From: an uncultured Vampirovibrio sp.
GTDB lineage: Bacteria > Cyanobacteriota > Vampirovibrionia > Gastranaerophilales > Gastranaerophilaceae
Assembly: GCA_910577635.1 (NCBI GenBank)
Contig: CAJTNR010000029.1
Location: 1 to 24,087, forward strand
Direction: 5' to 3'
DNA: 24,087 nucleotides
In this document: piece by piece, positions 1-7,489 of the stretch
How positions within the stretch are numbered: the stretch's first letter is position 1
Layout: each line of letters starts with the position of its first letter
The notes under the pieces: model-generated
Database searches by the model: none
What the model was told of the DNA's origin: nothing
What the model saw: only the letters and a program-made list of their open reading frames with translations
Program-made: the position numbers and the translations under genes

Positions 1-57
1 CCAAGATGACTGAGATTGTAATCAAGCTTATTAATAGCTCGATTAGAGAGAAAGCGT

Positions 58-255
58 TTAGCTTTCGAATAAATATTCTAAACATATATTTCCATCTCCT
101 ATATTCTTTTGCAGTTTTAGACATTCAACAATATCAAACTTTTTTTCACCTTTAATTTTTTTCCTTAAACTAAGGGGTGAAATATTTAGAATTAAAGCTA
201 TATCTTTGATTTTGATATTATTTTTTTTGAACTCTATTATTAAATTTTTGTACAT
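58..255 (-). CDS. Small helix-turn-helix (XRE/Cro-like) DNA-binding protein
   Basis: A 65-residue protein that is almost entirely one Cro/C1-type helix-turn-helix. The stretch KIKDIALILNISPLSLRKKI has the usual pattern of a first helix, a turn at the Asn-Ile, and a recognition helix. It resembles short phage-type regulators that begin M-Y-x-N-L and end near L-E-Y-L-F. An in-frame ATG lies 9 bases further upstream (262-264) but has no ribosome site. The chosen ATG (253-255) has a weak GGA 8 bases before it, and MYKNL matches the usual family start. The gene diverges from the XRE gene at 425. A short hairpin (GAAAGC/GCTTTC, 50-66) overlaps its stop. Target and effector are unknown. Nothing else phage-like is nearby. 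Confidence 0.6.
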   Translation of the reverse strand: MYKNLIIEFKKNNIKIKDIALILNISPLSLRKKIKGEKKFDIVECLKLQKNIGDGNICLEYLFES

Positions 256-357
256 TGGTTTCATCCAAATAGTGTTTTGTATTATTAAACAGTAGTTTAT
301 TGATGTTTTAATTGTATATTACAGTATTATTTTGATGTAGTCAAGCAGAATATTGCT

Positions 358-391
358 TTTTATTGAAAATTACTCAATAAAATGTTATATT
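358..391 (+). promoter_or_regulatory. Promoter with overlapping inverted repeat upstream of the XRE gene
   Basis: A sigma70-type promoter reads TTGAAA (363-368), 17 bases, TATATT (386-391), with a TG one base before the -10, giving an extended -10. A perfect 9-bp inverted repeat, TTTTATTGA-N7-TCAATAAAA (358-382), covers the -35 and most of the spacer, where a repressor would block polymerase. The half-site TTTATTGA recurs at 296-303 on the side of the divergent HTH gene. Autoregulation by one of the two flanking HTH proteins is inference. Confidence 0.6.
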
Positions 392-424
392 ATTTCTTAT
401 AAAATCTCGTATAAGGGCTATTAA

Positions 425-793
425 ATGAACAGCTTAAGCAAAGAAAAACTTAACTATCAAAAAAACAAAAAACAATTGACCAATGCAAAAATTTCTAAAC
501 TGACAAATATCCCGATAAGCAATATTGACAAAATTTTTAGCGGAGCTAATAAAAACCCGACTCTAGATACAATACAAAAAATTGCATCGGTTCTTAATTG
601 TTCTATTGATGATTTTATTGACTATGAAAGCGAGCCTGTTTATCCTATATACATTGATAAATCAACTAAAACAATAGCTGAGAGCATATTTAAGAATAAT
701 AAACTAAAGGAAATTTTTAGAATTGCAAAGGATTTAAAAAAAGAAGACCTTGAAATTATTGAAAGAATAACAAAAAGATTAGAAGAAAAATAG
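425..793 (+). CDS. XRE-family helix-turn-helix transcriptional regulator
   Basis: A 122-residue protein. Residues ~15-62 form a Cro/C1-type helix-turn-helix: a helix over LTNAKISKLTNI, a recognition segment over PISNIDKIFSGANKNPTLDT, and the typical closing pattern IQKIASVLNCSIDDFID. The rest (~65-122) is charged and helical, ending in a run of Glu, Lys and Arg, and may serve dimerisation. AAGGG at 413-417 sits 7 bases before the ATG, so the start is firm. The gene has a good extended -10 promoter overlapped by an inverted repeat. It lies 44 bases upstream of the glycosyltransferase that opens the mur cluster, on the same strand, with no terminator between, so it may be co-transcribed with cell-wall genes. 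The regulated genes and any ligand are unknown. Confidence 0.8.
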   Translation: MNSLSKEKLNYQKNKKQLTNAKISKLTNIPISNIDKIFSGANKNPTLDTIQKIASVLNCSIDDFIDYESEPVYPIYIDKSTKTIAESIFKNNKLKEIFRIAKDLKKEDLEIIERITKRLEEK

Positions 794-837
794 AATATTT
801 ACCTTTTAATTTATTTTTGGTAAGATTAGAATCAGTT

Positions 838-2157
838 ATGAGAGAAAGAATAGCATTATTAATAATAATAACTTTACTTATTGCATTTTTAGTAATTTTT
901 CAGAATTACTTTAACACCGCACTGGCAATTGTTTTCCTTATTGCTTTTATGTTCTTATACACAATATATATGTGGATTGCAACCAAGTACCAAAAAAGAA
1001 AGCTTAAGAAAAACCCCCCTGTTCTCAACTATTCTTATAAACCTTTTGTTTCAATTCTTATTCCCTGCCACAACGAAGAATCGGTAATTGAAAAAACGGT
1101 AAAAAACGTACTTGAACTCAATTACAAAGACTTTGAAATTATTCTTATTGATGATAGAAGCGAAGATTCAACTGCCGATATTATTCTTGGGCTTGAAAAA
1201 ACCAATCAAAAAATAAAAGCGCTTATAAGACCAAAGGATGCAACACCTGGGAAATCTGCTGTTTTAAATGATGCTGTAAAAATAGCAAAAGGCGAAGCGA
1301 TTCTTGTTTTTGATGCTGATGCTAAAGTTGAAAAAGACTTTCTATCAAAATTGATAGTAAAACTTGAAGGCGCAGACGTTGGCGCAGTGCAGGCTCAAAA
1401 GGTTATTATCAACAAAAATCAAAATTTTCTAACAAGATGTCAGTATAATGAATATATTCTTGATACCCATATGCAGATAGGAAGAGACGCTGTCAGGGGC
1501 GCTGTTGAGCTTCGAGGAAACGGAGAGCTAATAAAACTTCAAGCACTTAAAAGTGTTGATTATTGGAATGAAGAAACAATTACAGATGATCTTGACTTAT
1601 CAACAAGACTTCACATTAAAGGCTGGGATATTCGTTTCTGTGCTGATGCAAAAGTCTATGAAGAAGGGGTTATCAGCTTTGTTGCACTTATAAGACAAAG
1701 AAGAAGATGGGTCGAAGGGTCTATAAGACGCTATTTAGAATATGCTTATAAAGTTTTTACTTCAAGGGATATGTCCTTAAGAGTCGGATTTGACTTAATC
1801 GCTTATATAACTGAATTCCTGCTTCCTTTCTGGTTAATTGCAGAGGTTGTTATTCAAGGATTCCACTTTATTCAAGGAAGCGATAATGCAATTCTTTCCT
1901 CAATAATTCTTGTTAGTACAACAGGAGTATTTTTCACTTCAGGTTTTGTCTATAGTTTAAGAAAATATGCTAATTATTCTTTTATAAAAGCACTTCTTGA
2001 ATCAATAGTAACATCAATTTACTTTATTACAATCTGGTTCCCTATTGCAATGTTTATTATATTCAAAATTGTATTCTCAAGAAAAACAATGGATTGGGGA
2101 AAAACCAATCACGGAGTTGCAAATTGCGTTATTGAAGGGTTTAATAATGAGTGCTGA
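838..2157 (+). CDS. Membrane family 2 glycosyltransferase, processive type
   Basis: A 439-residue inner-membrane GT-A enzyme. Two N-terminal membrane helices (~3-21, ~25-48) precede a cytoplasmic catalytic domain that carries all signature residues: VSILIPCHNEE, the nucleotide-sugar IDDRSED (~104-110), the metal-binding D-A-D (159-161), TDDLD (~250), and RQRRRW (286-291), the Q/RxxRW motif of processive synthases. Three further helices follow (~323-343, 353-375, 391-413). The architecture is that of PgaC, hyaluronan or chitin synthase relatives, which extend a beta-linked polysaccharide and export it through the membrane helices. The sugar is not deducible. A TTG at 817 in frame would add seven residues but neither start has a clear ribosome site; the ATG places the first helix right at the N terminus. 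The 3' end overlaps murC by 11 bases. Confidence 0.87.
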   Translation: MRERIALLIIITLLIAFLVIFQNYFNTALAIVFLIAFMFLYTIYMWIATKYQKRKLKKNPPVLNYSYKPFVSILIPCHNEESVIEKTVKNVLELNYKDFEIILIDDRSEDSTADIILGLEKTNQKIKALIRPKDATPGKSAVLNDAVKIAKGEAILVFDADAKVEKDFLSKLIVKLEGADVGAVQAQKVIINKNQNFLTRCQYNEYILDTHMQIGRDAVRGAVELRGNGELIKLQALKSVDYWNEETITDDLDLSTRLHIKGWDIRFCADAKVYEEGVISFVALIRQRRRWVEGSIRRYLEYAYKVFTSRDMSLRVGFDLIAYITEFLLPFWLIAEVVIQGFHFIQGSDNAILSSIILVSTTGVFFTSGFVYSLRKYANYSFIKALLESIVTSIYFITIWFPIAMFIIFKIVFSRKTMDWGKTNHGVANCVIEGFNNEC

Positions 2158-3511
2158 TTTTCATTTTATCGCGCTCGGAGGAGTCGGACAGAGCGCTTTA
2201 GCAAGAATTCTTTTATGTCTGGGCTATAGTGTTCAAGGGTCCGATATCAAAGAAAGCAAGTATACAAAACTTGTCGAATCCCTTGGTGCTGAGGTTTTTA
2301 TCGGGCATAATAAGGATAATATCAAAGGAAAGCCCAAAGTTGTTGTCTCAAGTGCTATTAAACAAGATAATCCAGAATTAATAAAAGCAAAAGAACTTGG
2401 TTTACAAATTCTTCACAGATCAGATTGTTTGAAGCTGATATCTCAACACTTTAGCTGTTTTATTGGTTTTTCAGGAACCCATGGAAAAACAACAACTTCG
2501 GGTTTGTGCAGTTTTGTATTAGAGAACCTTCAAAAAAACCCTGCCTATGCTATTGGAGGAATTATTCCCAAACTTGAAACAAACGCTAATTGTTATAAGA
2601 ATTCAAAGTATTTAATAGCAGAACTTGATGAATCGGATAGAACAATTGTCAAGTATTGTCCTCAAAAGCTTGTAATTAACAATATCCAAGAAGACCATTT
2701 GGATAATTACAAAAATTTAGATGATATTCTTGAAACTTTTAAAAAACTTACTTATAACTTGGATGATAATTCAACATTATTTTTAAACATTGATGATAGA
2801 GGGGTTTTGGAGTTATCAAAAAGAATTAAGAATAAGAATATAGTTACATATTCAATTAATAAAGAAGCTCATTATCAAGCCAGAAACATTGTCTATAAAG
2901 ACTTAACAAGTGAATTTGACATATACAAACAAAATGTATTCTTAGGGAAAGTTAAACTTATAATCCCCGGGGTGCACAATATCTACAATGCTTTAAGTGT
3001 AATCAGCGTTTTAGATAACCTTGGATTTAAGTTTAGTGATTATTCTAAAAGTTTAAGTGAATTCACAGGGATGAAACGGCGTTTTCAGGTGATTTTCGAT
3101 AATAAAATTAAACTTATTGATGACTACGCTCATCATCCTAAAGAAATTGAAGCAACATTGGATGCAATTAAGAATTTGAATAGAAGAAAAGTTGTTATCT
3201 TTCAACCCCATAGATACACAAGATTAAAAGCCTTGTGGGATGAGTTTTTGAATTGTTTTAACTCAATTGATGAGCTTTTTGTTCTTGATGTTTATAGTGC
3301 AGGTGATAAAAATGACGAATCATTCAACTCTGAAACTTTTGCTGGGGCAATTCAAAACAAAGGAATCAAAGCTCAATACATTAAAGGTTCGATAAGTGAG
3401 GCTGCAAAACAAATTGCACTGCAGCTAAAAAAAGACGATATTGTTTTAACCCTTGGCGCAGGGGATATAACGAATATAGGCGGTGAAATTAATGATTTGC
3501 TCTCAACTTGA
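2147..3511 (+). CDS. murC: UDP-N-acetylmuramate--L-alanine ligase
   Basis: A 454-residue cytoplasmic Mur ligase that adds L-alanine to UDP-MurNAc using ATP, the first peptide step of peptidoglycan synthesis. Seen: an N-terminal Rossmann segment (HFIALGGVGQSALARIL), the ATP loop GTHGKTTT (~110-117), a central domain with AELDESD and the NNIQEDHLDNY motif, and a C-terminal domain with MKRRFQ, DDYAHHPKE (~325) and LGAGDI. Family length is normal. The ATG at 2147 is preferred over the longer frame opening at 2045 because the first domain begins immediately after it and GAAGGG (2134-2139) lies 7 bases upstream. It overlaps both neighbours, which suggests translational coupling with the glycosyltransferase and murB. 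Confidence 0.96.
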   Translation: MSADFHFIALGGVGQSALARILLCLGYSVQGSDIKESKYTKLVESLGAEVFIGHNKDNIKGKPKVVVSSAIKQDNPELIKAKELGLQILHRSDCLKLISQHFSCFIGFSGTHGKTTTSGLCSFVLENLQKNPAYAIGGIIPKLETNANCYKNSKYLIAELDESDRTIVKYCPQKLVINNIQEDHLDNYKNLDDILETFKKLTYNLDDNSTLFLNIDDRGVLELSKRIKNKNIVTYSINKEAHYQARNIVYKDLTSEFDIYKQNVFLGKVKLIIPGVHNIYNALSVISVLDNLGFKFSDYSKSLSEFTGMKRRFQVIFDNKIKLIDDYAHHPKEIEATLDAIKNLNRRKVVIFQPHRYTRLKALWDEFLNCFNSIDELFVLDVYSAGDKNDESFNSETFAGAIQNKGIKAQYIKGSISEAAKQIALQLKKDDIVLTLGAGDITNIGGEINDLLST

Positions 3512-4421
3512 TGTTAAGTATTACGATAACTTTCAATTATCTAACTATAATACCTTAAGAATAAATTCTATCGCTAAAAGCTTCTTTTTACCTGATAATA
3601 CAGGGGAGTTGATAACTATTATAAAAAAATACAAAAATCAAAACCCCATAATCCTAGGAAACGGCTCTAACGTGCTTTTTTCTTCTAAAGGAGTAATAGA
3701 ACCCTTGATTCATACTTCAAGAATCAATTCAATCAACTGTTCAGGGCAGAACATAGAAGTTGAAGCTGGTGTAAAAACAGGATATCTGTCAAAATTTGCA
3801 CTTGATAAGGGTTTATCCGGTTTTGAGTTTCTAATAGGAATCCCTGCCACCTTAGGAGGTGCTGTTTATATGAACGCAGGGGCGCACAATCAAACAATTA
3901 GTGATAAATTGATAAGTGTTAAGGTTTATGATATTGACAATAATAAAACAATAACCTTAAAAAAAGAAGAACTCAACTTTTCCTACAGACACTCAATTCT
4001 GCAGGAAAAAAACTATGTTTTATTGAGCGCTAAGTTTTGTTTGGACAATAAAGAAAAAGAAACAATTAAAGCTAAAATGGATGAGAACTTAATCTTTCGA
4101 AAAAACCGCCAGCCAAAGCTTTCAACTCCTAATGCAGGGTCTGTTTTTAAAAACCCCTCCGATTGCGGGTTTAGCGCGGGAGCTTTAATTGATAAATGCG
4201 GATTCAGGGGGTATTCAAAGGGGGATTGCGAGGTTTATCAAAACCATTGCAATTTTATAATAAACAAAGGAAGTGCAACAAGTCTTGACTATACAAATCT
4301 TGTTTTTGAAATTTATTCTAAAGTAAAAAAAGAGTTTAATGTTGAATTAACCCCTGAAATTATTTACATAGGCAAAAAAAGCAAGGACGAAGAAGAAAAA
4401 TGGAGAATACTAAAAAACTAA
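3492..4421 (+). CDS. murB: UDP-N-acetylenolpyruvoylglucosamine reductase
   Basis: A 309-residue FAD enzyme that reduces UDP-GlcNAc-enolpyruvate to UDP-MurNAc with NADPH, supplying the substrate of MurC. Seen: the FAD-binding LGNGSNVLF (~55), GIPATLGGAVYMNAGAH, the SYRHS arginine motif, the NAGSVFKNP serine (Ser217) that protonates the enol, and the C-terminal LTPEI glutamate (Glu289). The GG(A/C)..HxNFI region is present as CEVYQNHCNFIINKG. The compact length fits the type II MurB form of Gram-positives. A GTG at 3483 is also in frame, but AGGCGGTGA (3478-3486) is a ribosome site correctly placed for the ATG at 3492. It overlaps murC by 20 bases and ddl by 22. Confidence 0.95.
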   Translation: MICSQLDVKYYDNFQLSNYNTLRINSIAKSFFLPDNTGELITIIKKYKNQNPIILGNGSNVLFSSKGVIEPLIHTSRINSINCSGQNIEVEAGVKTGYLSKFALDKGLSGFEFLIGIPATLGGAVYMNAGAHNQTISDKLISVKVYDIDNNKTITLKKEELNFSYRHSILQEKNYVLLSAKFCLDNKEKETIKAKMDENLIFRKNRQPKLSTPNAGSVFKNPSDCGFSAGALIDKCGFRGYSKGDCEVYQNHCNFIINKGSATSLDYTNLVFEIYSKVKKEFNVELTPEIIYIGKKSKDEEEKWRILKN

Positions 4422-5353
4422 ACAAAAACTCAAAAATTGCAGTTTTAATGGGCGGATTATCAAACGAAAGAGAAGTTTCTCTAAGATCCGGAAAAAATGC
4501 TTTTAAAGCTCTTGTTGAGCTTGGTTATAAAGATGTTATTCTTATTGATGTTGATAGAGATATTGCAAAAACCCTAAAGGAAGAACAGGTTGAATACGCG
4601 CTTAACATGCTCCATGGAAGATATGGAGAAGATGGATGCATTCAAGGAATTTTAGAATTTTTAAATATTAAATATTCAGGCTGTTTGGTTCAATCGAGCT
4701 CTATTTGCATTGATAAAATTGCAACCAAAAAAATCTTATCAACACAACCGCAAATTCCTTTAATAAAATCAATTGAAGCAAATATTAATAACTATAGAGA
4801 AAAAATTAAAGAACTTAACTATCCTGTTATTATAAAACCAAGCTGCGAAGGATCTTCTATTGGAATGAGTAAAGTAAACACCCCTGAGGAGCTTGATTGC
4901 GCAATTGATGAAGCACTTAAGTGCGATAAAGAGCTTTTAATTGAGGAATATTTGGAGGGTAAATCCGCTACAGTAGGGGTTTTAGAGAGAATTAAAGAAG
5001 ACGGTTCCATTGAAACTTTTGCAACTCCTATTCTTGGTTTTAGAACTAAAACCGAATGGTATGATTATGAAGCAAAATACACCAAAGGATTGACAGAATT
5101 TATCCTCCCTGCCGACTTTGATGAATCCTTAACCAAACAAATTCAGGATTTAGCGCTTCTTGCTCATAGAACTTGTAATTGCAGAGGTGTTTCAAGAGTT
5201 GACTTTTTAGTGGTAAATAACATACCATATATATTAGAAATTAATACAAATCCGGGTATGACAGATACGTCAGATTTGCCCGCACAGGCTCAAGCAATGG
5301 GAATAAGTTATAATGAGCTTGTAGATATTATCTTAAAAACAGCCGATATCTAA
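4400..5353 (+). CDS. ddl: D-alanine--D-alanine ligase
   Basis: A 317-residue ATP-grasp enzyme that joins two D-alanines for the end of the peptidoglycan stem peptide. Seen: the N-terminal GGLSNEREVSLRSG, HGRYGEDGCIQG, the ATP-grasp strand IIKPSCEGSSIGM, YDYEAKYT, the metal-binding RVDFL, and EINTNPGMT. The length matches DdlB-type enzymes. The start overlaps the murB end by 22 bases. One oddity: the segment that reads G-P-E-F-T in E. coli DdlB (Glu contacts the nucleotide ribose, from memory) is G-K-S-A-T here, with Ser189 in place of Glu. All other core positions are kept, so I expect an active enzyme. The PGMTDTS region shows no obvious D-Ala-D-Lac ligase feature. Confidence 0.95.
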   Translation: MENTKKLNKNSKIAVLMGGLSNEREVSLRSGKNAFKALVELGYKDVILIDVDRDIAKTLKEEQVEYALNMLHGRYGEDGCIQGILEFLNIKYSGCLVQSSSICIDKIATKKILSTQPQIPLIKSIEANINNYREKIKELNYPVIIKPSCEGSSIGMSKVNTPEELDCAIDEALKCDKELLIEEYLEGKSATVGVLERIKEDGSIETFATPILGFRTKTEWYDYEAKYTKGLTEFILPADFDESLTKQIQDLALLAHRTCNCRGVSRVDFLVVNNIPYILEINTNPGMTDTSDLPAQAQAMGISYNELVDIILKTADI

Positions 5354-5364
5354 GAGGAAAAAAA

Positions 5365-6336
5365 TTGGGTTTACTTTATCAGAAAAGAAGATTGCAAGTA
5401 AATAAGATGAAAAGACGAATTGCAGCAACAAGAGCAATGCTGCAGCGTTTACGTGTGTGTTTGTCCACTGTTTTAATTCTTACAATCTGTTTTTTTGGTT
5501 TCTGGGCTCTAAAGCTTCCTTACTGGTATATCGATGAAACCAAACTCTACAGGGCTGATCCTTCAGTTCTTACAATTCAGGGGAATTTTATCACTCCTGA
5601 TTATAAAATTATCAATCTTATAAGACAAACGCAATTGCCTAAAACCCAAATTTTCAGACTTGACACAAAAGAACTTGAGAAAAACATTTCCCAATTGCAA
5701 TCAGTTAAAAAAGTTTATATAAGAAGAATTTGGTTTCCTGCAAGACTTGTTGTTGTATTGGATGAGAGGGTTCCTGTGTTTTTATTAGCTCCTAATCTTG
5801 ATTCAGAGCCCAATATAGCACTTAGTGCGGATGGTTTTGTTATTGACCATGATTATCTTCCCTTTAAAACAGAGGTTAAAGCTAAAAAACTTCTAACCTA
5901 TGGTGTTCGAGACGGTAAAGACGAAGTTTGGGACAAAAAAAGAGTAGAAGAAATTTGGAAACTAACAAAAGCCCTTGAAACATACTCCAATCAAGAGGTT
6001 AAGTATATCGATTTAAGAAATGCTACAGATGTTTATATAATGTTATCTGATTATCTTATTAGATTTGGAGAAATCAACGATACAGCTCTTACAAGAGCAA
6101 AATACATTGCATCAATTCTTCCTGAGGCAAAGAAGATGACTCAAAAGATAAAATATATCGATTTAAGATGGGAAGATGCCAGATACTTTTGCTTAAAAGA
6201 GCCCAAGGAAAACAAAGAACAAACACCCTCCAAAACAATCCTTGAGCAAGAAATCGATAAACCTTCACAAACTCAGCAGCTAGATGATGAGGAAATTACA
6301 CAAAGCCAGTATATTGAAATTCCTGATGAAAACTAG
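5365..6336 (+). CDS. ftsQ: FtsQ/DivIB-like cell division protein with POTRA domain
   Basis: A 323-residue single-pass protein. A basic cytoplasmic segment (1-31) and one membrane helix (~32-49) precede a periplasmic POTRA domain (~66-136) containing LTIQGN, a helix, and the paired strands VKKVYIRRIWFPARLVVVLDERVP, followed by a beta domain typical of FtsQ/DivIB. Such proteins bridge FtsB/FtsL to the divisome. The last ~45 residues are an acidic, Gln-rich tail with no recognised motif. The start is TTG, supported by AGAGGA (5353-5358) 6 bases before it; an ATG at codon 15 (5407) lacks a good site. It lies 11 bases after ddl in the usual mur-ftsQ order, but ftsA and ftsZ do not follow. Its stop shares the palindrome CTAG with the convergent gene. 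Confidence 0.85.
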   Translation: MGLLYQKRRLQVNKMKRRIAATRAMLQRLRVCLSTVLILTICFFGFWALKLPYWYIDETKLYRADPSVLTIQGNFITPDYKIINLIRQTQLPKTQIFRLDTKELEKNISQLQSVKKVYIRRIWFPARLVVVLDERVPVFLLAPNLDSEPNIALSADGFVIDHDYLPFKTEVKAKKLLTYGVRDGKDEVWDKKRVEEIWKLTKALETYSNQEVKYIDLRNATDVYIMLSDYLIRFGEINDTALTRAKYIASILPEAKKMTQKIKYIDLRWEDARYFCLKEPKENKEQTPSKTILEQEIDKPSQTQQLDDEEITQSQYIEIPDEN

Positions 6337-6572
6337 AATTGAATAAACAAATAGTAAGCTATAAGAGCTATAACAATACTAAGAATCTGTAATGTGTAAT
6401 ATCTGGGTGAGAAAAGATAGAAGCTGAAACAAAAAACAAGAAAAAAGAGCTCAATTTGCGCATAAAAGCTGCTTTCAAAAGTCCCTAATAAAAGCGGGAT
6501 AATTGTTATGGTTAATATTGCCAGAAATAGAAATATAAGGCCTGAAATAAAATATTTTTTTTGTTTTTTCAT
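6333..6572 (-). CDS. Small three-helix membrane protein of unknown function
   Basis: A 79-residue protein, basic at the N terminus (MKKQKK), with three hydrophobic segments at ~8-29, ~35-53 and ~58-77 and very short loops. No family is recognised. Its ATG overlaps the TGA stop of the upstream WYL gene as ATGA (6569-6572), so it is almost certainly translated as the third gene of that operon. Its own stop is the palindromic CTAG shared with ftsQ. The coupling to two WYL regulators suggests it belongs to the same circuit, perhaps as a sensor or effector; this is inference. Confidence 0.65.
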   Translation of the reverse strand: MKKQKKYFISGLIFLFLAILTITIIPLLLGTFESSFYAQIELFFLVFCFSFYLFSPRYYTLQILSIVIALIAYYLFIQF

Positions 6573-7489
6573 TCTTCAAATAAACCTTCCGAATAAATAT
6601 ACTCTTGTTCTTTTTCAATTGAACATCCAATATTCAACAAAGAAGTATTAATAATATCAACAAACTCATCAACAGCTTTTTTAGGTTTTAAGACTCTGCA
6701 TAAAGTATCATATCTTAATAATCTCTTATAAAGTGAATCTCTGTCTTTAGTAGAACTTGCAATAACCAATTTTGTTTTTGAACCTCTGATAATTCTTTCA
6801 TCCATTTTTAATAAGTATGATTCCGCAAGATTTCCATATAGCTCAAAAATAATTTCATCTTCTTGCAAATCTTTAATTTCGAGTTTTTCTTCCGGCTCAA
6901 TTTTAATTATCTCTTCAAGCAATATTCTACCATAATTCTTTGTAGTTGAATCAGTGGTATAGTTAAGATAAATTTTATCTGAATTTTTATCCCAATTAAA
7001 ATCAATGGGTTTAATATATATTATCTTGCCTGTAAGAAGTGTAATTCTGATTTTTTCCTTACTTTGTACAATTTCTCTTACCTTTTGGAGACGCTCGAAG
7101 TTCAAGTTGTCATGAAATATTTTTCTATACAAATGGAATAATTGCATTACATCATCATAATCTTGAGAATGTCCGAAAAACAAAACTTTTTTTAAAAAAC
7201 CAGCATAAATTCTTGTATTGCAAATTGGAAGTTTAGTATTGCATATATATAATAAATATGCCATGAGGGATTTTTCTTCCTCTGTAAAATCAATTGAATG
7301 CTGAATCTGGCTTACTCTGTATGATTTATTGTTTAATAAAACATCCAAACCCGATTTTCTTATTTTATACAGACAGCTAGAAAAATTAGATTCAGATATG
7401 CCTAGTTCTGATAAAATTTCTTCTTTATTCTTAATGGAATCTTTTAGTAAAGAAAGGATTCTGAAAGTTGTTTTACGATTTTTTGCCAT
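6569..7489 (-). CDS. WYL-domain transcriptional regulator (second of tandem pair)
   Basis: A 306-residue protein with an N-terminal winged helix-turn-helix (~5-60; NKEEILSELGISESNFSSCL carries the HTH pattern) followed by a helical linker. A WYL-type Sm-like beta domain (~145-200) contains KIRITLLTGKIIYIKPIDF, DKIYLNYT and GRILLEEIIKIE. A C-terminal segment (~210-290) includes VIASSTKDRDSLYKRLLRYD and matches the WCX extension of WYL regulators. WYL domains bind ligands or single-stranded nucleic acid and gate an attached HTH. The start overlaps the upstream WYL gene by 17 bases and has no strong ribosome site of its own, implying translational coupling. Sequence identity with the partner is low by eye, so this is not a recent duplication. 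Confidence 0.75.
   Translation of the reverse strand: MAKNRKTTFRILSLLKDSIKNKEEILSELGISESNFSSCLYKIRKSGLDVLLNNKSYRVSQIQHSIDFTEEEKSLMAYLLYICNTKLPICNTRIYAGFLKKVLFFGHSQDYDDVMQLFHLYRKIFHDNLNFERLQKVREIVQSKEKIRITLLTGKIIYIKPIDFNWDKNSDKIYLNYTTDSTTKNYGRILLEEIIKIEPEEKLEIKDLQEDEIIFELYGNLAESYLLKMDERIIRGSKTKLVIASSTKDRDSLYKRLLRYDTLCRVLKPKKAVDEFVDIINTSLLNIGCSIEKEQEYIYSEGLFEE

Noticed and set aside
50..66. GAAAGC-GTTTA-GCTTTC hairpin as a terminator for the first HTH gene
   Set aside because: The stem is only 6 bp and there is no T tract on the minus strand after it.
58..793. Prophage or integrated element suggested by two small HTH genes
   Set aside because: No integrase, structural or lysis gene, and no attachment-site repeats were seen; the adjacent genes are core cell-wall genes.
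817..837. TTG at 817 as start of the glycosyltransferase
   Set aside because: No ribosome site before it and it adds a non-conserved charged stretch; the ATG at 838 leads directly into the first membrane helix. Not fully excluded.
2045..2146. Upstream extension of murC to 2045
   Set aside because: It lies wholly inside the glycosyltransferase gene, has no ribosome site, and the MurC Rossmann fold begins right after 2147.
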